Shown here one piece after another: positions 1 through 34,692 of a DNA stretch of 64,000 nucleotides. The stretch's first letter is position 1. The number at the start of each line of letters is the position of its first letter. Made by a program: the position numbers and the translations under genes. The notes beneath the pieces are model-generated. The model did no database searches. It had not been told where the DNA came from and saw nothing but the letters and a program-made list of their open reading frames with translations. The DNA lies in contig JACCGJ010020632.1 in NCBI GenBank assembly GCA_013407085.1, forward strand, positions 44,787 to 108,786, read 5' to 3'. The stretch comes from Atriophallophorus winterbourni (taxonomy: Eukaryota; Platyhelminthes; Trematoda; Plagiorchiida; Microphallidae).

Positions 1-280
1 CGACTTCACGGGAAAAATTTAATCACACAAATAGCCGAGGCAATTACTTCAAGATACCCACACACACAAAGCCAATTGCCGGACCTCATATTCTCAACCT
101 AGACGTGTTCTTTGTTGGTAAAATGAACTCTTGAGGCATCAGTTCCAAACAATGACTAAATTTATCAGACAAAGTGGAAAGTAGGGGACAAATAACAACA
201 AAAGAAAAGAGGACAAGAAAATCTTGTTGTGACGGTAAAATTACCAAGAATAATGATACAAGAGTCTTTTTGAATCTGAC
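1..280 (-). other. AGAP: AGAP intron 16 (partial)
   Basis: Sequence after the donor at 280. No further AGAP exon, stop or polyadenylation signal could be assigned before the window edge. Confidence 0.6.
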
Positions 281-23790
<23,510 letters not shown>

Positions 23791-23799
23791 GAGAATAAT

Positions 23800-25500
23800 C
23801 TACGGATCGCCACAACGAAGAAGACAATTAGGGAAACTTCCCATTTTAATATGCCGCTGTTCAAGGTCAAACTAAGTTTCAGTTCTTCTTCAACTCTTTG
23901 TGTTAGGCGTACTGTTCTTGGCTTTCGGAGCGGGTTCTTGAGACCGCCACGAGAGTTAAAAAAAAACTCACGCAGCTCGTCACCATAAGCTCCCAGTGAA
24001 ATGCGTTGAGTTAGCAGCAAGTAGTAATGCACACGCGGAATACTGAGCGACACGTTGTTGAGGCGTTCAACACTTTTCTAATTAAGGTATTGATATCAAT
24101 CCCTGTAGTCCTTTCGTCGCCCTCCGGTGCACTTTTTCTAGATGGTCACGCTTTTCCTTAGTGTGTGGAAAGTTTGCTCGCAAACCTTATTCCAAAACTG
24201 GTCTGACGTATGTGCAATAGAGAATGCGATACATTTGTGGTGCAACAGCCGAGAACGACGGAATAATTGTCCAGTGGTTTTCAGTAGGAGCTTTCTGTTC
24301 GTATCCACCTTGGGTAAAAGTAACCGTGTCACGATTGCACTCAGGTTAAGTTCAATATCAACCCATATCAGTTGGTTATCTCCGATGCAATAGTGCATTT
24401 AGGCCACAAAATCAATAGTGAGCATTTCTGTCAGTTTATAGGAAGTTTTCACTTTACCATCCAATCAAGAAATTTGTCCGAATTCGTTTAGGAAAACTTC
24501 ACTCTTAGCAGAAGATCTCACGGTACATCAAACTTTTAGATTATCGACAAAATGTAGAGAATTCAGATTTAATGTGTCGGGGATGTCATTAACATATACT
24601 TTGAAAAGTAACGGGTCGAGAACAACTCCCTGTGGAACCCGAGAAGTTGGACGTGTAGTATGAGACTAAACCCCGTTAACTTAGACCGGTGTTTAACGGG
24701 CAGTAAGTAAGTCTTCAATCCTATTTAGAAAAGTGCCCATGACACCAAGAGCACAGAGATTGATCAATAGACGTATAAATAGAACACGTTCAAAAGCTTT
24801 ACTGAAATCAATGAAGGAAGTGACTACCGGGTGGCCCAGATCAAGTTTAGCAGACCAGTGTTAGTGAGCAGTGATGAGATTGGATGCGCTTGATCGTCTT
24901 TGCGGAGCAGATGTTAGCTGACTTGTTGTTATGTCCAGCAGTTGTTTTACAGTCTTTCCAACTATCGAAGTTAAGGTATTCTGTCGGTAGTTAGTCGACC
25001 TACTAGTTACACCGCCCTCATACATTGGTTTGACAATTTTTACTTCCAATCTTGTGGTAACTTTACACATCCCAATGATAAGCTGAAGATTAGCAACAGT
25101 GGTTAGTGTGTTATACTCGCCAACGCATTTGAAAGCTTTAGACGTGTTCCATCCGGACCAGTTGCTGAGTGTAAATCGAGTCGTTGAAGTACATTTTGTG
25201 CAATTTATGACGAAATTGAGATATCCGGCATTTCGGCGATGCTCTCATGAAGCAGTGGAATTTGAAACGTCTCCTCGGTGTAAACCGAACTGTACTGAGC
25301 GGCAAGAAGAACTGTTTTACGTTCATGTTTAGGTTCATTCGAACCTCTTATAGATCTCAATCACTGTACCCGTTGAAAAGCTTTAGTTCTGCGTCTAAGG
25401 TATGCAAACAAGACTTTGGGCACCGAATTGGCTTCGTCCATCAAACGAGTTTCATAGTTCTCCCATTTTTCTCTATATAGGTGGGTGCAATTTTTGCGGA
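23800..25500 (-). mobile_element. CR1-like LINE remnant abutting the AGAP start
   Basis: Interrupted frames on the minus strand show RT motifs: FIDFSKAFERV (motif A, about 24800), SRVPQGVVLDPLLFKVYVND (motif B, about 24640), NYRQNTLTSIVGKTV upstream, and C-terminal-like sequence down to about 23850. Many stops and frameshifts; an old dead copy. Confidence 0.75.
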
Positions 25501-25549
25501 TAACTTCGTAGGCTTCATAGTCATCGGTGTATTAGCTGAGAGAGATCTT

Positions 25550-25610
25550 TCAGTTCAGTTCAGTTCAGTTCAGTTGCACAGGACAGTAAATGGCTAACGA
25601 GCAATCGAGC
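25550..25610 (+). mobile_element. CR1-like LINE 5' head with (TTCAG)n
   Basis: A CAGTT pentamer run followed by GCACAGGACAGTAAATGGCT, a segment that recurs at 32140, 32308 and (reversed) 45225-45360. The head resumes at 26555 after the ribozyme array. Confidence 0.75.
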
Positions 25611-25765
25611 AATGTGAGCTGAAGTTCGCGTCTACTCGCTACTTAATAAGTAGCTGAAGGGACTAAACTAAGCCCCAACTGATCCAACGGCGTATTGCCG
25701 CGAGGGTTATTACAACCCCAGGATAGTTCAAAGTAGAATACCATTCCGAAACGCTAAAATCTCAC

Positions 25766-25821
25766 CGGAAGCACAGGACCGGTTTCGAGGTTTTTTGCCT
25801 CTCATCAGCTATGCGTATCCG
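25766..25821 (-). ncRNA. Type I hammerhead ribozyme, copy 1
   Basis: Core CTGATGA (25802-25808, reverse strand), stem II GAGG/CCTC, GAAA, minimal stem III ACCGGT and cleavage triplet GTC are all present; loop II has one extra A compared with the other copies. Confidence 0.87.
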
Positions 25822-26022
25822 CTGGACTCTTCGCGTTTCGAACTAGTATTTGTGTAGACGGGTGGCGCAATGTGAACTGAAGTTCTCGTCTACTCGCTAC
25901 TTTATAAGTAGCTGAAGGGACTAAACTAAGCCCCAACTGATCCAACGGCGTATTGCCGCGAGGGTTATTACAACCCCTGGATAGTTCAAGTAGAATACCA
26001 TTCCGAAACGCTAAAATCTCAC

Positions 26023-26077
26023 CGGAAGCACAGGACCGGTTTCGAGGTTTTTGCCTCTCATCAGCTATGCGTATCCG
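26023..26077 (-). ncRNA. Type I hammerhead ribozyme, copy 2
   Basis: Same fold as copy 1, 256 bp away: stem I GCATAG/CTGTGC and CGGA/TCCG, core at 26058-26064, cleavage predicted between 26034 and 26033. Confidence 0.87.
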
Positions 26078-26202
26078 CTGGACTCTTCGCGTTTCGAACT
26101 AGTATTTGTGTAGACGAAAAGTAGTAGCGAGTAGACGCGAACTTCAGTTCACATTGCGCCATCCGTCTACACAAATACTAGTTCGAAACGCGAAGAGTCC
26201 AG

Positions 26203-26257
26203 CGGATACGCATAGCTGATGAGAGGCAAAAACCTCGAAACCGGTCCTGTGCTTCCG
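26203..26257 (+). ncRNA. Type I hammerhead ribozyme, copy 3
   Basis: Stem Ib CGGA (26203-26206)/TCCG (26254-26257); stem Ia GCATAG (26210-26215)/CTGTGC (26247-26252); core CTGATGA 26216-26222; stem II GAGG/CCTC with a six-base loop; GAAA 26237-26240; stem III ACCGGT 26240-26245, a palindrome without loop; C17 at 26246, where self-cleavage is expected. An outer helix CGAAACGC (26184-26191)/GCGTTTCG (26269-26276) encloses it. Confidence 0.9.
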
Positions 26258-26459
26258 GTGAGATTTTAGCGTTTCGGAATGGTATTCTACTTTGAACTAT
26301 CCAGGGGTTGTAATAACCCTCGCGGCAATACGCCGTTGGATCAGTTGGGACTTAGTTTAGTCCCTTCAGCTACTTATAAAGTAGCAAGTAGACGCGAACT
26401 TCTGTTCACATTGCGCAATCCGTCTACACAAATACTAGTTCGAAACGCGAAGAGTCCAG

Positions 26460-26514
26460 CGGATACGCATAGCTGATGAGAGGCAAAAACCTCGAAACCG
26501 GTCCTGTGCTTCCG
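26460..26514 (+). ncRNA. Type I hammerhead ribozyme, copy 4
   Basis: Core at 26473-26479, cleavage expected after 26503. The inner fold is identical to copy 3, but the 3' half of the outer helix is mutated (GCCTTTTG) and the unit ends soon after. Confidence 0.87.
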
Positions 26515-26554
26515 GTGAGATTTTAGCCTTTTGGAATGGTATTCTACTTTGAGC

Positions 26555-26820
26555 CAATCGAGCGTCCATATGCCATAAGCACTTTTTATTGATGTTTATA
26601 CAAATTATACTATTAAACCATGGCGGCCTTTCATGCGGGAATCTTCCATTCATCAATGGGACATGATTTTCAAGCGATCTGATTTTACCCAAAAAGTACA
26701 ACCAACAGGTTTCAGCATTCGTAGATGTGGGGGTGACCAGTCTATGAGTCTGCAGATGTGATTAACCTTTCTGTGTCTATTTTCCAGTAGTTTTTTCGGT
26801 CATTCGTCCACATTCTCAGT
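26555..26820 (+). other. Continuation of LINE head, then unassigned
   Basis: CCAATCGAGCGTCC continues the CR1-like head interrupted by the array. No coding sequence is recognised to 26820. Confidence 0.5.
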
Positions 26821-26838
26821 TGAAGACTTTTCTTTCAG

Positions 26839-27747
26839 CGAGGTTAGTATGTGGTGCGGTTCGGTCCATAAAAGATGGTCACAATGGTGCAGACGATTTT
26901 GACTCTCAATCAGTTGGTAAACATGGACTCGATTGTAACTGTGAACCTTCTGAACGGGAACGTGAATTGGAGAATGAATCAGCGATTGCTCATGCTACAA
27001 TCTCTATGTTAACTTATTGCACCAGTCCTAGACAAACATCAGTCTTACCTCGTCTTGTGGCCCACTCAGTTTTAGATGAGTTATTGGTTGGTCAGTCAGA
27101 AGGCTTCGCGATTCTCGCTTTGTCAATGCATAAAAGTCAAGTTGCCTTCACTTCATTGCAGTGCCAGGCGGTTTTGAACGCAAGTGCCACTTTGGAGTAT
27201 ATATTGCATATTTTACCGGCTGCGTTCCAGCAACATTAGGCTGATCTGTAGAACGCTATATATTGCGAAGCATTGGACTTACGTTTCAACAACTCACAAA
27301 GTTTGTGTCGAGTCGAGCGCGTATTAATTGGATCAGATTTGGTCAAGTGTGCAGATTTTGCCTAAATGATTCCATAGCAAGGGCTGTTAGCCTCGGGAAG
27401 CTGAGTTACCTGACACTGAATTAGCTAAGTCGGATTTTGTGACTGAATTTTGCAACAATAATTCGGATCAGATGGAGAGCAAGCATGACTCACCTGACAC
27501 CAAATCAGCCCAAATGAAAAGTAGTCCTGGTTCACATTACACTGAATCAGCCGTAATTGGGGCGACTGATGGTCGGCATGACAATTTATATGATTGGCGT
27601 AGGCCGTTTTGTTGTATACCTGATGAACCATTTGTGTTTCGAACCCAGGATACAGTAATATCATTTTGCAGATTAGATTTGTTTAGATGGCGCAACATGT
27701 CGCTATTTGATGATGAAATACACAAAGCACGTTCGGGTGGGATTTAA
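26839..27747 (+). other. Unassigned open segments, possible exons or old ORF
   Basis: Two adjacent open stretches: 26839-27239 (after a good acceptor ttttctttcag, about 133 codons, with a Glu/Arg-rich and then hydrophobic composition) and 27439-27747 in another frame (103 codons, Asp/Ser/Lys-rich then WRRPFCC). I recognise no domain. They could be exons of an unknown gene or the decayed first ORF of a retroelement; the composition looks more coding-like than the surrounding DNA. Confidence 0.3.
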
Positions 27748-28500
27748 TGCGTATGCTTCTTGTGGGGGACAGTGGCAGAACCGGGGGACGTGGTGGGTCT
27801 CTGTCTAGCAACCCTTTTCCCTATAAAAAGCCACAGGTGTCCAGTGATTGTGATGCGACATGGCGTATGTGACTCGCCATTAAATAAAGTCACGTGCTTT
27901 ATTCTGTTGTGCCTTTTGTTTGCTTTATGGTTTGAAGGTTGCAGACACGTTAGCTAATTTGATTACACATTTTTACTTCATGGAAGAATATGGTGGGAGG
28001 TGTAAGAGACATGTTATGTGTTATGCAGTTTTGAAATTCTTCTTTTTCCTTTCTACTGTCAACCTTTATACAATACTGATTTTTGTGATTTGAATTTGGA
28101 TTTTTTATGTTTTCTTCAGAATTTATATGTTATTCCTTGCTTTTATAATTGTTTTATTGGAAATCTTCTGTTCACAAGCTTGATGAACCTTTTGTTTTAA
28201 TCCATTGTTTTTGTGATTGTCAATCATTGTTGCTAAATTTGGTTGTCATTTTGGGCTCGAATATTTTACTTGATTTTTGACGCCAATTTGGGTGTCATTT
28301 TTGTATGTCACGGAAAAGTTGGTCGACATTTTGATAACTCGATTCTTCCTGTTTTATAACAGGTTGTCTTTGATTGAATTGAAATGATTCTGGAGTATAT
28401 GACTCCGTTGTTTGCAGTTACGTTCCTACAAAATTGAGGTTTGTAAATTTAATGATGTTTTAATTGTTGCCAATTACAGTACCGTAGAATATCCGAATCG
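27748..28500 (+). other. Possible RTE-derived relic, then AT-rich unassigned DNA
   Basis: Translation near 27770-27870 (VVGLCLATLFPIKSH) resembles VVGFRLAKRFPLKSH encoded on the minus strand of the element at 46925-47545. The rest to 28500 is T-rich and unrecognised. Confidence 0.35.
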
Positions 28501-31500
28501 TTGTTTTGAATTTGTCTAAATAAGAAACAGTTGGTCTACGCATTACTCACGTCACAGACGTTACAGTAACTACTTATCAATTCATATAGTCTTCCAACAA
28601 TACCGTGTTTCTTAAGCTTGTTCAAGAGAAAACTATGATAAACTCTGTATAAAGCTTTAGAAATATCCAAGTAGCACGTATGAATACAGCCCCCGCATTT
28701 ACAACCCTTTTCTGTAAATTTGTTAGACAAGAGCGATTTAAGCGAAGTAAATGTTGGGTAACTGCCAAACGTTGGTTCGTTTCCAGATGTCGCACTATTT
28801 CTGCGGTTATTATTGGTTCAAAAACATTTAATAGTGTAGACAGCAATGTCATCGGCCTGTAATTTTCAACTTCAGTAAGGCAACCACTTTTGTAAATAGG
28901 TATTGTTTGTCCCAGTTTCCAGTCTTTTAGTACTACGCCAGCTTGTAGCAAATTATTAAACATGCAAGATAGTGTTTCATATAGCTGTGCGTGATAGGTT
29001 TTGAGCAGCTTCGGAGTTATTTCGTCTGGTCCTGGAGATTTCTTTACGTTTAATTTTCGTAGTAATCAATTCTTCACTCACGGTAGTTCACCCTTCTGAC
29101 GTATTTCTTTCCGTCACTGTTGCGCCTAGCGCTACAAACGTACTCGAATTCTAGGACTACTTGATCGCTTCGTCGGATTGGAGGTTTATAAACTATGTTC
29201 TCTACAGCTGTGGGATCTGATGTAATATTAATTCCAAGGTAGACGGCTGGTCGGAACCCCTCATACGAGTAAATCCAAAAACGTGGTTACTAATGGTTGC
29301 GTATCCAAGACGGCTCTAATTATATATTTAAGTGTTTCTGATGAATGACCATCCCGGCTATAGAGCTTGGGAAAGTTGAAATACCCCCATTATCAATACT
29401 TCAGTATTGTTCCGCGTTGTTACATAGCGCAAAGCATTAATCAGCTTATTTTTTGGGTCGAGAGTTGCTTTTGGAGAACGATAGATCACTCCACTAATGC
29501 ATTGGTCTTCTGAAGTGAGAGTCAGAGGGCACCAAACTTTGTCAATTATATCAAGGGTCTGGTCGTTAATAGCTGTACAGATAAACGATTGGTTGAAGGA
29601 GAATGCTGGTTCACCGCCATCACCCAAACGGTCACGCCGGATTAGTGACATACTGTGCAAAAATAGTTCATTATCAGATAATGAGGCATGGATTCACGTT
29701 TCTGTTATTGTAAATATGTCTGGCGCCGTTTTGTTACAAATCTCGGACAATTCGATTAATTTGTTGCAAAGGCTGTTCGCGTTTGTATAGATCCACTTAA
29801 TCGTATTTTTCGTGAGTAATGACGGGGTGTAAACTGAAGTATTTGGTCCGGCTTCTCTGGAGTCGGACTTAACAAGTAGTGATGAATCGTGTTGTATGTA
29901 ATAAGGCGTTAAACAGAGTGATGCCGGATCCCACTGAATAGTCAGTGCCTCAGATGATAAAACATGTGAGCTGCTTATTTTTCACCGGCCGCTTAAATCG
30001 ACAATTAGGTTTCGGTGTGAATTGCTCAGTCCGACTTCATTTGAGCCTCATCTACGTCGTTTTTGGTGCATTAATTTCTTCCATTTGGATGGAAACGCTC
30101 TTATCCGATGTCTCCAGACGGGGAGTGTTTGACTTATGGCATTGGGTTTTGGTGGGCTGAGTCTAACATCTTTAGGGAACATTCGTTTTCCTTTTTTCAT
30201 TTCAAACTTACGAGTCCGGCCATAGCGCTGGTAAAGAACTTATTCTGCAGAGGTTTCGGTCCATCCGCTTTAAATTTTGGCGAAAAAGGAACTCGAAAAG
30301 TGTCCACAACAACGGCATTAGAAATATCCAGAGAACACGCAATGTAGCGCCATCACTTGACGTAGTGCTCTAGGGTTTCCTCACTCGACACTCGAGAAGT
30401 ATTTTTTGGTACATCAAGTACAACTATAATTTGTGATACCTTTTTTCTCTGGTGTTCACGTTACTCTTCCTTTCTCACCATGTTACATTGGGATATATGC
30501 GGCAGTTTGAGCCGGGACTCGCTAACGTTTTTACATATCACGCTTAGCGCCTATGGGAAGTTTTTGCGTACCAGGAAGTCAGATTTTTCGAATTTAAAGC
30601 ATTTTGGCCTTGAATTTGTGAGTGGGGTACAGTAGTTTTGGAGTGTACCGCTGAGGTCGACCGTAACAGCATATCTCTGTAGGATCTTCCTAATTCCGTG
30701 GTCGTATTAACTGATTCTAAAACGGGATTAACCCTGTTTTTTTCTTTTTTGGCACACCAATAGCCTTAGTCTCAGATTCTCTCAGTAGTGGCTCAGAAAT
30801 CGTTGTATTGATGTAATAGTTTACATCAGTGATCACTTGCGTACTCACATGATTTACTAATATTTGCTCCATGCGGCGAAGGCTCAACTTCAAACTGGCC
30901 ATTCTGTTTTCTAATTTGGCTTAAAAAGTATCGGCAACATGCAAGGATTAATCTTTGCAACGAACACAGACATAACATGCGCCTGGAACCTTTTTATTAT
31001 TTAATAATGCTATCGAATCGGGGGCTAAAGTACGGTCACATTTACAATGGATTTTACCCATACACAGAAAAACATGTTATAAATTTACTCGCCATCGAAC
31101 TCACCGGTTGTTCACAGGATTTGCATATGACCTCGGGACGATTCTGCATGTCGAGATTGGTCCTATCAGCCATGCCGGCGGTGACCACTGTTGCGTTCGC
31201 ACTGAGGTCAAGTTGGTTTTGTGTCGCTGTAACAGATTGATCGATCGATGTTTTGGTCCGTATTTTATATCTCGAAATGCGGTCAATCATGTTATTAGCA
31301 TGAAACGGGTTCTTCGGTTGAGTGGTGAGCATTTGGTCGACAGGTCGATGTGGCTGCGTTGGAACTCGTGATTTCCCCATTTAGCAAAATTCCAGAAATA
31401 ATTTGTTAACCAAATAAGTTAGAAAACAGAGAGAAGTAGCGAATGCGGTTCTCAACTTGATCTTTGCAATGATAGCAGAAAACGTAGAATAGTTCTTGAT

Positions 31501-31640
31501 TGGAAATATTTGCGCGCTTGAGAAAACTGAGATATTTACGCTGATATGACAACTTTGCTGTTAATCAGTTGACAAGAGCAAAAAAATAATTTCCGATAGA
31601 TATAATTGAAAGTAGCTCAGAATACTTGTGATAAGGATAA
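28500..31640 (-). mobile_element. CR1-like LINE, decayed, with ORF1, EN and RT remnants
   Basis: Minus-strand order: ORF1-like at 31380-31054 ending VICKSCEQPVSSMASKFITC, the start of the Cys-rich (PHD-like) motif of CR1-type ORF1; a second ORF1 piece at 30902-30717; endonuclease at 29660-29358 (ISGVIYRSP, LIMGVF); RT at 28963-28536 (KLGQTIPIYKSG, ENYRPMTLLS, CYLDISKALYRVYHS). Numerous frameshifts and stops; the 3' end is missing or unrecognisable. Confidence 0.75.
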
Positions 31641-31719
31641 ATCCAAGCAGATTTGACGAAGATATGAAAAGAAGTGTCAGAGCCAAAAAATGTGACCACA
31701 CAGCGATTTGCACAAAACG

Positions 31720-32300
31720 GATATTCAGTTCAGTTCAGATTGCACAGGATATCGGAAACTTGCAAATAAGCACCCATGACTGCCGAAAAACATTTTTAAT
31801 TTTCTTCGACGATCACAATGAAAAAAGAATATCCGGATTGTGTTTACGGAGCACTGCGTTAACGGGTGGACGTACAATTTTGTTCTCTGATACATTTGAA
31901 CATTACACATCACTCGCTGATTCCATCTGTATTATTATCACAACATTCGATTTTGCTTGAAAAGATCTATTGGACTCAATCATTTTTGGTGTACTGTGAT
32001 CAATATTTCGGAAGTTCCTATTTTCCACATCATCGTGGACATTTTGTGCGCTTGCAAAATTTGTTGTCGCTGTTTTGACTTGCTCAGGACCGCTATCATT
32101 CGGAACATCTTCTGCTGAATTCAACAAGCCATGTTATCTTTGTTCAGTTCAGTTCAGTTCAGTTGCACAGGACAGTAAGTGGCTAACAAGTTAATCGAGC
32201 GTCCAGAATATCTTTCGGTGGAAAGCTGTAGAGAAGCAATCAACACTGCCAAAGCGTTTTTTCTTATTGTGATTTGGATATCCTCGACAATCGCGACGCC
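31720..32300 (+). mobile_element. Two CR1-like LINE 5' heads
   Basis: TTCAGTTCAG pentamer runs at about 31724 and 32141, each followed by GCACAGGA; the second continues GTCCAGAATATCTTTCGGTG. These are 5' UTR starts without their bodies. Confidence 0.65.
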
Positions 32301-32759
32301 AAAGGATTAGTTCAGTTCAGTTGGCACATGACTGTAAATGGCTGATAAGCCAATCGAGCGTCCAGAATTTCTGTCTGTGGAAAGCTTCAAAGGAGCGCCC
32401 ACCACTGCTAAAGTTGGTTCATTTTTCTCTGGTATCCTCGTCGTATGCGATGGTACGTCCGGTGTTTTCCAAGCCGTCCTTCGGTCCCAGAATTTGTAGC
32501 TGCGACTGAGATCAAATTGACAGTCACCACGACTTTATTATTCCGTAATTTGTATCCAATACATTGCGATAGTTCCCGACGAACCTTGCAAATATCATCT
32601 ATCAACCGTTATTCTATCCATACCCGCGTTGGTGTTTTCGTGCAAGCTATCAAAGACCGCATTCAACGATCACACTACATTGACCTCAACTGCTATCGGA
32701 TGTCATGACCAAAGAAAACTAGGCGTGATTTGTGTCAAATTTGCAAATAGGGGGTAAGT

Positions 32760-33323
32760 GTGAAATCGAAAGTAGTCATGTGTTATATGTGCTCTACTAT
32801 GATACACACCAATTGCGATAAAGTTTCGACTAAAGAGGCAGTAGTCTTTATTATTAAGGCTGAAATTCCCGGTATCTGGTGTTTGTTTAGCGTCTTTAGA
32901 ACAAAGCCGGTAAACGGCGCTGTGACTAATGAATCACAATCAGGAAACATAGAAGTTTCATTCAAATACTTAGAAAACTGTTCTCAAGAATTCAAACAAA
33001 CATTGAAGCCGATAGTAATTGCCCACGAAAACTCACTCAAAAATGAGAGCAACTTAAACTCAACGCTACATCCCGTACCTCCACAAGATGCTCCACTACG
33101 TAAAGAGAATTTCCGGGAGGCTGAACAGTTTAGTGATGTGAACGCTATCTGCGACTCAGATGTTAGTCAGCTTGAACAGTCGAAGAGGCGTCTACTGACT
33201 GTCCATCAGCAGAATATCTCTACAAATTTAATGAATCTCAGTCTAATCTGCACCAATGTGCCAGAGACATCCGGGACAATTTTCCCAAGTAGAAAAACTC
33301 ACGATATTGAACAATGGTATTAG
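32760..33323 (+). pseudogene. CR1-like ORF1 remnant (Cys/His zinc motif)
   Basis: 187 codons. The N-terminal cysteine/histidine cluster (VMCYMCSTMIHTNC...GIWC) fits the PHD-like zinc motif of CR1-type ORF1 nucleic-acid-binding proteins; the rest is polar and low in similarity. It is followed by stops before the endonuclease. Confidence 0.6.
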
Positions 33324-34074
33324 CTATGATCAATGATGGATATGAGCTAGATACTGCCTGATTCAATAACCCGCCTAAGTGGGCACCCGAATTATTCTCA
33401 TCTCGACGAACTGCGTTTCGTGAAAATAACTCTCGGAATCCAAAAATGATGGAACAGGTTATTCTAAACTCTTACTTGCTCCGTAAATGTTCACATACTA
33501 AATGTCGCATACATACTGATATTCTAGGGAGGGAGAGAAAACGTAATTTAAACAATGTGAAAAAATCTGACTAACGCAGTGTTGTTCTTCTTGGTGTTCC
33601 CGAACACACTAACACTGCTTCGAAAAGTGAAATACAGCACCACGATTTCAAACAGTGGCTCTACGTTGCCAAAAACATCGGAGCTCACGAGTAAGTCGTG
33701 GTGGACACTTCAAGAATAGCTCTGTTACCAAATTATAAAGGTGGCGGGCCAAAACTTCTGGAAAAAAACATTTTCAACAAAAGGTATGATGGAATCAATT
33801 AGGGTCAACTAGAATGCAAATCATAGGAATCTCTGAAGGATGTCAGAATGAGTGACCACATACTTTCTACGCTAAAACCGCATAATAAACCACAGCTTCT
33901 ACGAGCATACGAAACTCCGATTTGAAGCACTGTGGCAATCCCTGAAAACAACCGATGTCCGACTCACAAATGGTCGGACAAATAGACGAGCATTCAGCTC
34001 CATCACTGTATACCAAAACTACAATCGATTGCCTATATACAAACGCACAATGCTTGGTAAACAAACTAGCTTAA

Positions 34075-34692
34075 ATGAAGGATATCTGTAATCAGCACTC
34101 ACTCGGCGTAATAGCAATAACCGACACATGGTTCGAACCTTTCGTTAGCGATTGTGAGCTCCCTAGTCCAATCATGATCCTGTTTCGGAGAGACAGCATA
34201 AGAACAGGTGGTGGACTAGATGTTTACCACCAAAAACGTTTATACAGTACGGTAATTACAGACACTGAACACGATCTGAAAGACAGTATATGGTACAACT
34301 TGAAGCTCGAATCAGGCGACAATTGCATCGTCGGTGTAGTTTACCGTTCACCATCATCATTGGATGCGCATAACGAAAAACTCTTAGAAGCAATGCAGTG
34401 CGCCGGGAAACATCGCTATTCGCAATTGCTGATTATGGGAGAATTCAATCTGCCTCAACTATATAACCGAGTAGATTATCCACCCTCATCACCAGACTAC
34501 AAATTATGCGAACTATTTGATTACATCCCCTTGTATAATCACGTTTTCAATTATACAGGACAATGGAATTTGCAGCAGACATCGGTTCTAGACCTAGTCC
34601 TAACCTATAAAGCCACTGCCGTTGATCATGTTCAGTATCACCCTCGGCTGGGTCGAAGCGATCAACTCGTTCTGTTTTTTCAATACGTGTGA
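34075..34692 (+). pseudogene. CR1-like AP endonuclease remnant
   Basis: 205 codons covering GVIAITDTWF, GGGLDVYHQ, IVGVVYRSP, LLIMGEFNL and SVLDLVLTY, in the order of the CR1 endonuclease. The final SDH motif is altered to SDQ, a broken active site. Confidence 0.75.

Larger units (their letters stand above)
25611..26554. mobile_element. Retrozyme-like array: four hammerhead-bearing units, two minus then two plus
   Basis: Two tandem units of about 256 bp on the minus strand (25611-26116) are followed by two on the plus strand (26117-26554, period 257 bp, the last one truncated). All share the same sequence and each contains one hammerhead ribozyme motif. CAATCGAGC flanks the whole block (25602-25610 and 26555-26563), within a duplicated segment of a LINE head, consistent with insertion by target-primed reverse transcription. 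There is no open frame, so it is non-autonomous. Tandem units of this size with type I hammerheads are typical of metazoan retrozymes. Confidence 0.85.

Noticed and set aside
25550..25576. TTCAG pentamer run as a telomere-like or CRISPR-like repeat
   Set aside because: The same run heads several CR1-like elements and is followed by shared LINE sequence; there are no spacers.
31628..31960. 110-codon plus-strand frame as a gene
   Set aside because: It crosses a LINE head and has no recognisable domain.
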